This document shows, piece after piece, positions 31,605 to 37,992 of a DNA stretch of 37,992 nucleotides. The first letter of the stretch is position 1, and each line of letters starts with the position of its first letter. A model generated the notes under the pieces. It had not been told where the DNA came from. It worked only from the letters and a program-made list of their open reading frames with translations, and ran no database searches. The position numbers were made by a program, and so were the translations under genes. This DNA is from Candidatus Poribacteria bacterium WGA-3G (GTDB lineage: Bacteria; Poribacteria; WGA-4E; WGA-3G), in assembly GCA_000406005.1 (NCBI GenBank), contig ASZN01000055.1:1-37992 (forward strand), in the 5' to 3' direction.

Positions 31605-32699
31605 TTAGCCACACGCCAGCAGCTTCAAACAGACCGGGGTCGGCACCTCTGCCACGTGTCCCGTCGCGTTCAACGCACCCGTTTCAGCGTCAATAGCAAA
31701 CGTAACAACCGTATTCGTCTGCTGATTGGCAGCAAAGAGGAACGTGCCTTCTGGATTCAGCCCGAAATTCCGAGGGGTCTGTCCCTGTGTCGATTCATGA
31801 CCGATCGGACTCAGCATCCCTGTCTCCGCATCAATCTCACAAATCGCAATACTATCGTGCCCACGATTCGAGCCATACAGGAATTTCCCTGACGGGTGCA
31901 CATGAATATCTGCACAGTGACTGGTGCCATCAAAATCATCTGGAAGCGTGGAGATCGTCTGGAATTCAGCCAACGTTCCGGCATTCGCGTCGTACCGAAA
32001 AGCCGTGAAGGTGGAACCTATCTCATTAATAACGTAGGCATACTGTCCATTTGGATGGAAATCGAAATGCCGCGGTCCCGCACCCGGTTGCACCTCAACC
32101 CACGGTTGTGTGTTAGGTGTGAGCGTCCCTTTTTCGGCATCTAACTGATAGATGAGGATTTTATCAAGTCCGAGATCCGGTGAGAAGGCGTAACGGTTGC
32201 CGGGGTCAATCATAATTGCGTGCGCGTGGGGTCCCATCTGTCGTTGTGGGTTCACACTGGAGCCCTTATGCTGCACAAAATCCGAGGCTTCACCGAGCCT
32301 ACCATCCGACCCTATCGGATAAGCAGTAACGCTGCCACCGCCGTAATTTGCCACGAGCAGGCATTTACCAGTAGCGTCCACGCTCAAATGACACGGGGCA
32401 CCACCACCGGTCGCGCGTTGGTTGAGATAACTAATCTCCCCAGTCTCTTGATGAATGTAAAATGCCGTGACCGCACCACTATCTTTGCCCTCAAACTCGC
32501 CAAGTTCATTGACGGCATAGAGATACTGCCCACTCGGGTGTATCTCCACAAACGACGGATTTTCGACACCTGTTACCTTACTACTATATTCCAAAGCACC
32601 CGTCGCACCATCTAAACGATAGACATAAATTCCCTCGCTATCTCCATGCGTATAGGTGCCAACATAAACGAAATAGTCCTGGCTATTCTGTTGCGCCAT
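31605..32699 (-). CDS. Lactonase-family seven-bladed beta-propeller
   Basis: The 364-residue protein belongs to the lactonase / 6-phosphogluconolactonase (YbhE-type) propeller family. It shows repeated blades: YVGTYTHGDSEGIYVYRLD, NPSFVEIHPSGQYLYAVNEL, GPHAHAIMIDPGNRYAFSPDLGLD, GPRHFDFHPNGQYAYVINE, HVHPSGKFLYGSNRGHDSI and PRNFGLNPEGTFLFAANQ. No signal peptide is seen. Members open sugar lactones or related ring lactones. AAGGAGACAATCAATA precedes the ATG. It lies 14 bases after a sulfatase gene on the same strand, so it may act on the desulfated sugar acid. Confidence 0.9.
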   Translation of the reverse strand: MAQQNSQDYFVYVGTYTHGDSEGIYVYRLDGATGALEYSSKVTGVENPSFVEIHPSGQYLYAVNELGEFEGKDSGAVTAFYIHQETGEISYLNQRATGGGAPCHLSVDATGKCLLVANYGGGSVTAYPIGSDGRLGEASDFVQHKGSSVNPQRQMGPHAHAIMIDPGNRYAFSPDLGLDKILIYQLDAEKGTLTPNTQPWVEVQPGAGPRHFDFHPNGQYAYVINEIGSTFTAFRYDANAGTLAEFQTISTLPDDFDGTSHCADIHVHPSGKFLYGSNRGHDSIAICEIDAETGMLSPIGHESTQGQTPRNFGLNPEGTFLFAANQQTNTVVTFAIDAETGALNATGHVAEVPTPVCLKLLACG

Positions 32700-32713
32700 T
32701 ATTGATTGTCTCC

Positions 32714-34324
32714 TTATGAAATTTTGAGATGAATCGTTCGCTCTTCGCTTTCACGATAACCGATACGAATTGCTTTCGCGCGTACGCTTGTTTCGCCTTT
32801 TGGCAGATGCAGTAGGTCGGTATACAACCGCCAATGGGCATCGTCCCCTTGTTCTGTTGTGTAGGCAATAGATGCGCCTTGTGTGGAGCAGTGAAGTTGT
32901 AAGACAAGGGGTGCCGCCCATTCACCAACCTCGTAGATGACCTCCCTGCCCGGGTGTTCAGCGTTAATAGGAATAAAAATCGGAGCTGCCGTTTGTGGCT
33001 GTGTACCGTCCGGATACCACGTCGCAACCATCTCCTTTTCGGGGATATGTCCCATATCGCCGAATTCGGACTGCCACGCTGCCAATGTCCCACGCATCCG
33101 TTCAAGGACATCCTGATGTCCGGCATCTTCTGCCAAATTGTTGAGTTCATACCGATCGTTTTCGGTATCGTAAAGTTCTTCTGCTGGACGTGGGTAACGG
33201 AACATAACTGCCTGATCGCCTTCCAACTCACCAGCAGCATACAACCGCCACATCTCTTGCATGACCGGATGCCGGTTACGATACGGAATCCAGAGCAGAT
33301 ACGGTTTTTCAGGATAGTAATTTTTGATGTATTTATACCGTTTATCACGCACAGCGCGTATCATGTCGTAGGATTCGTCATACCGATCACGCGTTGCGAA
33401 GATATAGTCGCGTTCTACTTTATCCGACCCGAGGAACGACTGTCCCTGCAGGTGTGTCGGTGCCTGCACGCCACAAAGCGAAAGCACCGTCGGACCCAGA
33501 TCAACCAAACTCACCAACTGTTCGGTACGACTCCCCGGATTCAACGTGCCGGGCCAACGGACAATCAGCGGAATGCGGATACCAGCATCATAAGGCCACC
33601 GTTTTCCGCGTGGAAGCCCTTCACCGTGGTCACTCCAGAGAAAGACAATCGTGTTCTCCGCAAGACCATCTTCTTCGAGCTGATCTAACAACTTACCGAC
33701 ACGTGCATCGGCAGTTGCGAGGTTATCATATTGCCGTGCCAACGCCTGCCGCGCTTTCGGCGTGTCCGGTAGATACGGTGGTAACTGCACGTCGTCTGGA
33801 TTCGTGGTTGTGGTCAACGGGCGATTCTCCCGTTCCCACATACCGCTTTCGTGCGTAACAGTCGGATTAAAAACCGAAAAGAAGGGTTGTCCCGCCTCAC
33901 GATTTCGCCAGTGTGCATCGTTATCGCTTTCGTCCCATGCTGTGATGGGCGGTGTGAACTGGTAGTCGGTTTTGCTGTTGTTTGTACAGTAGTAGCCTGC
34001 GCCTCTGAGGTATTCCGTGAAAGTCTTGACATAAGGCGGCGGGACAGCAGAATACGGTGTCGGCATCTCAGGTGTGTTTTCGTTCGTATGCCGAGTACGC
34101 ATGTGGTGCGTACCGATGGAGGTCTGGTACATACCCGTGATAATCGCTGAACGACTCGGCGCACAGACACCGGCAGTTGAAAAGGCGTTTGGGAACCGAC
34201 ATCCGCCTGCGGCGAGCCGGTCAATATTCGGGGTGCGAGCGATTCGGTCTCCGTAACAACCGAATCGCGGTGTTGTATCCTCTAAAGATATCCAGAGGAT
34301 ATTCGGACGATCTGGTGTGCTCAT
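32714..34324 (-). CDS. Type I sulfatase with C-terminal hexosaminidase-like domain
   Basis: The 536-residue protein has C54 in the formylglycine motif C54-A-P-S-R58 (AGVCAPSRSAIITGMY) and E15-D16 at the metal site (SLEDTTPRFGCYG). SDHGEGLPRGKRWPYDAGIRIPLIVRWPG is the second metal/active-site segment in parts. It resembles N-sulfoglucosamine sulfohydrolase-type enzymes. The last 80-90 residues (TAAPIFIPINAEHPG, SVRAKAIRIGYRESEERTI) look like a chitobiase/beta-hexosaminidase C-terminal domain, which suggests an amino-sugar substrate. No signal peptide is visible. AAGGAG precedes the ATG. It is 14 bases before the lactonase gene and 30 bases after the PhyH gene. Confidence 0.93.
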   Translation of the reverse strand: MSTPDRPNILWISLEDTTPRFGCYGDRIARTPNIDRLAAGGCRFPNAFSTAGVCAPSRSAIITGMYQTSIGTHHMRTRHTNENTPEMPTPYSAVPPPYVKTFTEYLRGAGYYCTNNSKTDYQFTPPITAWDESDNDAHWRNREAGQPFFSVFNPTVTHESGMWERENRPLTTTTNPDDVQLPPYLPDTPKARQALARQYDNLATADARVGKLLDQLEEDGLAENTIVFLWSDHGEGLPRGKRWPYDAGIRIPLIVRWPGTLNPGSRTEQLVSLVDLGPTVLSLCGVQAPTHLQGQSFLGSDKVERDYIFATRDRYDESYDMIRAVRDKRYKYIKNYYPEKPYLLWIPYRNRHPVMQEMWRLYAAGELEGDQAVMFRYPRPAEELYDTENDRYELNNLAEDAGHQDVLERMRGTLAAWQSEFGDMGHIPEKEMVATWYPDGTQPQTAAPIFIPINAEHPGREVIYEVGEWAAPLVLQLHCSTQGASIAYTTEQGDDAHWRLYTDLLHLPKGETSVRAKAIRIGYRESEERTIHLKIS

Positions 34325-34354
34325 TACGACTCCTTTTTGACAGTGATTTGATGT

Positions 34355-35191
34355 TTAGCTCCAACACCCTTCCGTGTATGCCTCACGATCAAAGAGTTTC
34401 TGACGGAAGGGTGTCGCGCTCGCCATCCATTCCTCAGGGATCTCCTGCGTATAACGGTGTGGCGGTCCTGCTTCCTTAAAGATATCGATGTTAAAGATGC
34501 GATAGAGCTGCGGGGAATCCACAGGTTTCGCCTCAACAGCGTGGAAAATACGAGCGTCAATATAGACCATACTACCCGGTGGTAATTCCAACCATTTCTC
34601 TTCCAATTTACGGCCGGCTTCCTCGTCATAGTCACCCGCGAGCATCCGTTCTGGCGTTGCCTCTCGTGTCGGTGCGACCTTATGGCTGCCCGGAATAACC
34701 TTCAGATTCCGATCCCCGCGTGTGAAACCGTTCGGATAGTACAAAATCTGCACATAATAATTATCGCGTTCAGCGAGATTAATCGGATTCTCATGTTTCC
34801 AATGGTGATGATCTTGGTGAAACCCGAGAGGACCGACCCCGCGGGGTGCTATGTTGAGTGCGGAGTGACAGAAGTGATACGCACCACCAATTGTCGCACT
34901 TATGAGTGCTGTGATGAAAGGGTCGTCAATAAGCCGATCGCTGTATTCACGACGATCGTTCCACGGACGTATAAAATAGGCACGCTCTGGTTTTTCGCCG
35001 TTATTCAACGCCTCAATGTACTGACGTGTCGGTTCAAAATGCTGTGTAATCTCCTCAATCAGCCCTTCTCTGCCATCGTCCGTTAGCACGTCTGGATAAG
35101 CGATATAACCATCGTTGTGAAAGCAATCTATATCCGCTTGCGACGGACCTGATAATCGGAAAAGTGAATCAAATTTGGTAATAGTTTTCAT
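34355..35191 (-). CDS. Phytanoyl-CoA dioxygenase (PhyH) family protein
   Basis: The 278-residue Fe(II)/2-oxoglutarate oxygenase has H125-Q-D127 (GFHQDHHHWKH), H217 (ARIFHAVEAKP) and R231 (LYRIFNIDIF), a complete triad and arginine. LKVIPGSHKVAP is the usual segment. The start MKTITKF (35191) is chosen because it fits the family's N terminus; earlier in-frame starts (35239 ATG, 35257 TTG) have no better ribosome site. It lies between a PD-(D/E)XK-like gene and a sulfatase gene. It may hydroxylate a sugar-linked or lipid substrate in the sulfated-compound pathway; the substrate is unknown. Confidence 0.88.
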   Translation of the reverse strand: MKTITKFDSLFRLSGPSQADIDCFHNDGYIAYPDVLTDDGREGLIEEITQHFEPTRQYIEALNNGEKPERAYFIRPWNDRREYSDRLIDDPFITALISATIGGAYHFCHSALNIAPRGVGPLGFHQDHHHWKHENPINLAERDNYYVQILYYPNGFTRGDRNLKVIPGSHKVAPTREATPERMLAGDYDEEAGRKLEEKWLELPPGSMVYIDARIFHAVEAKPVDSPQLYRIFNIDIFKEAGPPHRYTQEIPEEWMASATPFRQKLFDREAYTEGCWS

Positions 35192-35283
35192 AGTTGTAAC
35201 TGTTTTCCCTATTGGCAGTTGCGTTCTGCAAGTTTCCATTCTGTTGAAATTTCTCAAGTGGTACTGTCATCTGTTGCCCAATC

Positions 35284-35976
35284 TCAAGAATGGTATTCCA
35301 ATTGCTTGGCGACAATGGCCTTCAAAATCTGCACGATGCATTCGGCTTCAAACAGTTCATTGTATACTCTCGAAAATTCAACGGTGAACGTCGGCTTTTC
35401 TGTTTCAATGCCATCAACGGTGCCGTGAACGAAAGTCCAACTTTCAGAGACAGTGTAACACCCAAAAATTTCTTGACTGTCTATAGATGGTGTTTTAGAT
35501 GGTTGCGAATTCGTCTCACCTTTCCAATTGAGCCATGCAGCAGCGAGCATTTCACCGTAGAGTTGAATCTGTGGATCGGAAGAATGGACCCCGCGTTTTG
35601 CTTCATGCACAATGAGATAGGGCTGTTGGGGCTTGCCTGCTGCCGCCGGTGCGAGAGCTCCATCCGCCTCACCTTCGAGTTGAAAAGTAGAATAGGTGGC
35701 TTTCAAAGGAACACCTGCCCATGCTTGAACGTAAGTCTGCTCTGCCAACACCAAAAGCGGGTAGATAGCACGTGCCCAGAGTGTAGCTTCGTTCATGACT
35801 ACCAGGTCACGTTCGCGCAAAATTGATTTGAGATAGTCAATTTGGGCACACTCTGCCGGTGTTAATGCGTCCTGCTGCATGTGCTCCCATTTGTCAGACA
35901 CACCTACTTGTATGCGGAGCGTTACAAGTGCCCTGAGTGTTTCCTCAGAGAGTTGTGACAAACTGTAGGTTTCCAT
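35284..35976 (-). CDS. PD-(D/E)XK-like protein of unknown function
   Basis: This 230-residue protein belongs to no family I can name. The region 60-145 reads like a PD-(D/E)XK nuclease core: an early glutamate E63, D105 in EGEADGAL, E125-A-K127 in LIVHEAKRGV, and Q136/Y140 in DPQIQLYGEML. The usual order D...ExK...Q is kept. The N terminus is helical and the C-terminal region (about 160-225) is a beta-rich extension. GGAGGG precedes the ATG by 8 bases. It lies 31 bases after a sulfatase gene and 92 bases before the PhyH gene on the same strand. A nuclease-fold protein in a catabolic operon is odd; it may have a defence, repair or non-nuclease role. Confidence 0.65.
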   Translation of the reverse strand: METYSLSQLSEETLRALVTLRIQVGVSDKWEHMQQDALTPAECAQIDYLKSILRERDLVVMNEATLWARAIYPLLVLAEQTYVQAWAGVPLKATYSTFQLEGEADGALAPAAAGKPQQPYLIVHEAKRGVHSSDPQIQLYGEMLAAAWLNWKGETNSQPSKTPSIDSQEIFGCYTVSESWTFVHGTVDGIETEKPTFTVEFSRVYNELFEAECIVQILKAIVAKQLEYHS

Positions 35977-36007
35977 ACGCTAAACCCTCCTATTTTCCCG
36001 AACCCTT

Positions 36008-37480
36008 TCACATTTGGCTATGTCCATCTTGCTCGAACCGTTCCAACAATGCTGTCAAGCGTTCCACAATCTCTGGATACCTTTCCCACACATTCTGTGT
36101 CTCCTCCGGATCGTCATAAATATGATACAGTTGTCCCGGTGTTCCCGGTTTAGGACGACCATCGCTCGGTGGGGGCCATCCGCCTGACCCTTGCGTGTCC
36201 AAAATCAGTTTCCAATCGCCGTGCCGAATGGAAAAAGCACCCGTGCTCGAATGATGCACAATAGCCTCCCGCAACGGACGCTCTACCGCTTCACCCAAAA
36301 GTGCAGGCAAGATATTGCAGCTGTCCTGTCCGGCATCGTCTGGCACTTCGGTACCGACGATAGCAGCACAGGTCGCCATCAGGTCGGTCAGACAGGCTAA
36401 CGTATCGGTTTCGGTATCCGGTGCGATGACACCGGGCCAGCGCGCGATTAACGGTTCACGGTGTCCACCTTCCCAAATATGTGCCTTGTAGCCACGCCAG
36501 TCACCGCATGCCTTATGGTCGTAGAGGTGATACGGCATCGCACCTCTGCCTCCTTGAATCCGATCACCCGGCAAGGCACCGTTATCGCTCGTGACGAAGA
36601 TTAGCGTCTCATCGGTTTTACCAGTACGTTCTAATGCGTCCATGACTTCACCGACCATCCAGTCGACTAACCACACCAGATCACCGCGGGCACCGGCACT
36701 GCTCTGCCCACGCGCAAAGTCCGGAACGACCGCCTCTGTGCAAGGTTCGTGTGGCGCAGAAGGTGTCAAATAGAGGAAGAACGGAGCCTCCGCATCGGCT
36801 TGTCCCTCAATATATTCAACCGCTTTCTGCGCAATAATCGGATCCGCATCCTTATGTTCCCAACTCGGAGCCATCATCCCCGGACGACTCGTAAATTCTG
36901 GCATTTCATGATACATGCTCGGAAGCTCAACAAATGCATCGTTCTCAATAAAACCGTAAGGCGGTTGGCATGTCGGACAGCCGGAGGCACCGTAAAAATA
37001 GTCGAAACCGAGGTCAATCGGACCCCCCGTTAACGGTGCTGTGAAGTCGATATGTTCTTCCAGTTCGCGTTTGGCATTACCCCACGGTAGCGGTGCATCG
37101 AAATCGTAATCGTATCCCGGCACCGTCGAGAATCCGAGTCCCAAATGCCACTTGCCGACACAGGCTGTATGATACCCCGCATCTTTTAGCAAACCTGCGA
37201 CTGTCAACCGTTCAGGTTCAATAAGCGGCGGTTCGTAACCGTAAAGCACACCGTACTTGAGGCGCGTCCGCCAACAGTAACGTCCTGTTAAGACACCGTA
37301 GCGTGTCGGGGTACACACAGCGGACGGGGAATGGGCATCCGTGAAGCGGAGTCCCTCTTCCGCGAGTTTATCCATATTCGGTGTCGGAATCTTTGAATCC
37401 GGGTTATAGCAGCCGACATCACCGTATCCCATATCGTCTGCCATGATAAAGACAATGTTTGGAGAAGTGCGTGTGTCCAT
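36008..37480 (-). CDS. Type I sulfatase, CTPTR variant
   Basis: The 490-residue protein has C56 in C56-T-P-T-R60 (SAVCTPTRYGVLTGRY), D15-D16 (ADDMGYGDVGCY) and VTSDNGALPGD as the later metal site. CVGKWHLGLG carries the conserved Lys-x-His. The fifth-position motif has Thr in place of the more usual Ser, which other sulfatases also show. The family is arylsulfatase-A/GalNAc-type by its TPNMDKLAEEG and GRYCWRT segments. No signal peptide is visible. The ribosome site is TGAGGAGC, 5 bases before the ATG. It is the first large gene of the minus-strand operon and follows the small protein gene by 79 bases. Confidence 0.95.
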   Translation of the reverse strand: MDTRTSPNIVFIMADDMGYGDVGCYNPDSKIPTPNMDKLAEEGLRFTDAHSPSAVCTPTRYGVLTGRYCWRTRLKYGVLYGYEPPLIEPERLTVAGLLKDAGYHTACVGKWHLGLGFSTVPGYDYDFDAPLPWGNAKRELEEHIDFTAPLTGGPIDLGFDYFYGASGCPTCQPPYGFIENDAFVELPSMYHEMPEFTSRPGMMAPSWEHKDADPIIAQKAVEYIEGQADAEAPFFLYLTPSAPHEPCTEAVVPDFARGQSSAGARGDLVWLVDWMVGEVMDALERTGKTDETLIFVTSDNGALPGDRIQGGRGAMPYHLYDHKACGDWRGYKAHIWEGGHREPLIARWPGVIAPDTETDTLACLTDLMATCAAIVGTEVPDDAGQDSCNILPALLGEAVERPLREAIVHHSSTGAFSIRHGDWKLILDTQGSGGWPPPSDGRPKPGTPGQLYHIYDDPEETQNVWERYPEIVERLTALLERFEQDGHSQM

Positions 37481-37559
37481 GATAGCTCCTCAGTGGGTTT
37501 GGCGATGTAATATCGCGCCTATTGGAATCTCGCCTTTAATTCTTTGAAGAAGAATGTGG

Positions 37560-37865
37560 TTATGGCACTTCTTCAGTTCCATCTGCTGACGGTTCTGATG
37601 GCAATCGCGGTGGGAAAACAAGTGTGTCGGGTGGGGACAATTGTTTATGCGTTTTCAGTATCTGTTTCAGTTCCTCGTAAAAGCGTTCGCACTCTTCTTT
37701 TGTGCCGAGCAATTCTATGCTCGGTGAGTTCGACAAATTGATATGTAATTCATACTGGCGGTGTCTACCTCTGATTATCTTGACCTGATGAACAAACTCA
37801 ATATTCACCATTCCATGGTAAGGGTTTTTATATCCATCATTTGAACTGATGATCTCAATAAACAC
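37560..37865 (-). CDS. Small protein of unknown function
   Basis: This 101-residue protein has a beta-rich N-terminal domain (about 1-55: IISSNDGYKNPYHGMVNIEFVHQVKIIRG) and a helix at 55-75 (TKEECERFYEELKQILK). A proline-rich tail follows (LSPPDTLVFPPRLPSEPS). The fold may be a small PH-like barrel plus helix; I cannot name it. GTG 37865 has AAAGGAG 7 bases upstream, a good ribosome site. It is the upstream-most gene of the sulfatase operon in the window. There are no catalytic motifs. Confidence 0.75.
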   Translation of the reverse strand: MFIEIISSNDGYKNPYHGMVNIEFVHQVKIIRGRHRQYELHINLSNSPSIELLGTKEECERFYEELKQILKTHKQLSPPDTLVFPPRLPSEPSADGTEEVP

Positions 37866-37927
37866 GATAAATCTCCTTTAAGCTTTATACCTAATACCAT
37901 TTCTGATTTTATTTGCCTCTTATGTAG

Positions 37928-37946
37928 CATAGACTGTTAGTCTGTG
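37928..37946. repeat. Hairpin at window end
   Basis: AGACT (37931-37935), GTT loop, AGTCT (37939-37943), extended by CA/TG with a wobble. Bases 37866-37992 hold no gene; strings of this type (CACAGACTAACAGTCTATG) often act as dispersed intergenic repeats. Confidence 0.45.
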
Positions 37947-37992
37947 TTCCGGTATGCCACCGTATTTCATAACATGCGGTAATGCGACAACA

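Noticed and set aside
32954..33688. 244-codon plus-strand frame opposite a sulfatase
   Set aside because: It is a shadow frame opposite a complete sulfatase with full motifs; its composition is not protein-like.

Overview
The window reads as one chromosomal piece of a Gram-negative bacterium with about 50% GC content. Three Fe(II)/2-oxoglutarate (PhyH-type) oxygenases, three type I sulfatases, a secreted protein with a T9SS-like C-terminal sorting domain and a PorV/PorQ-like barrel together suggest a Candidatus Poribacteria-like lineage, or another sponge-associated or marine lineage near the FCB/PVC groups. That placement is inference from gene content; no rRNA or tRNA gene was seen.

Layout. 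(1) 1-1660: an L10-type leader RNA with an intrinsic attenuator, then rplJ and rplL and a strong terminator. rpoB does not follow. (2) 1683-10050: an orphan membrane protein, then a promoter and a tightly packed seven-gene operon: zinc-type alcohol dehydrogenase, small membrane protein, hemE, metallo-beta-lactamase/TPR protein, hemH with an unusual N-terminal cysteine cluster, hemG/hemY and a pentaheme cytochrome c. The operon makes heme and ends in a consumer of heme. (3) 10065-20304: a convergent PhyH gene, then a 590-base leader with three promoter candidates, a possible 36-residue secreted peptide and mutually exclusive hairpins. These lie ahead of a 2298-residue surface protein, a PorV-like barrel and a LysM/coiled-coil protein, closed by a terminator. 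This looks like a cell-surface export cassette. (4) 20310-25541: a degenerate AccA-like protein and a CDP-alcohol phosphatidyltransferase, facing a minus-strand set of PhyH, lipoprotein, core-MetE, small membrane protein and TauE/SafE exporter that suggests organosulfur or C1 metabolism. (5) 25612-25970: a MITE-like element, long hairpins and a promoter. (6) 26055-29807: MazG-like pyrophosphohydrolase, a large TPR/DUF3857/transglutaminase lipoprotein and a second CDP-alcohol phosphatidyltransferase. (7) 29929-37865: a catabolic island with three sulfatases, a lactonase-type beta-propeller, a PhyH oxygenase, a PD-(D/E)XK-like protein and a small unknown protein, mostly in one minus-strand operon.

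The most promising items for follow-up are the leader of the giant surface gene and its T9SS-like partner genes, the ferrochelatase cysteine cluster with the MBL/TPR gene inside the heme operon, the degenerate AccA-like protein beside a phospholipid synthase, the MetE/TauE/PhyH operon, and the apparently cytoplasmic sulfatases grouped with a nuclease-fold protein.
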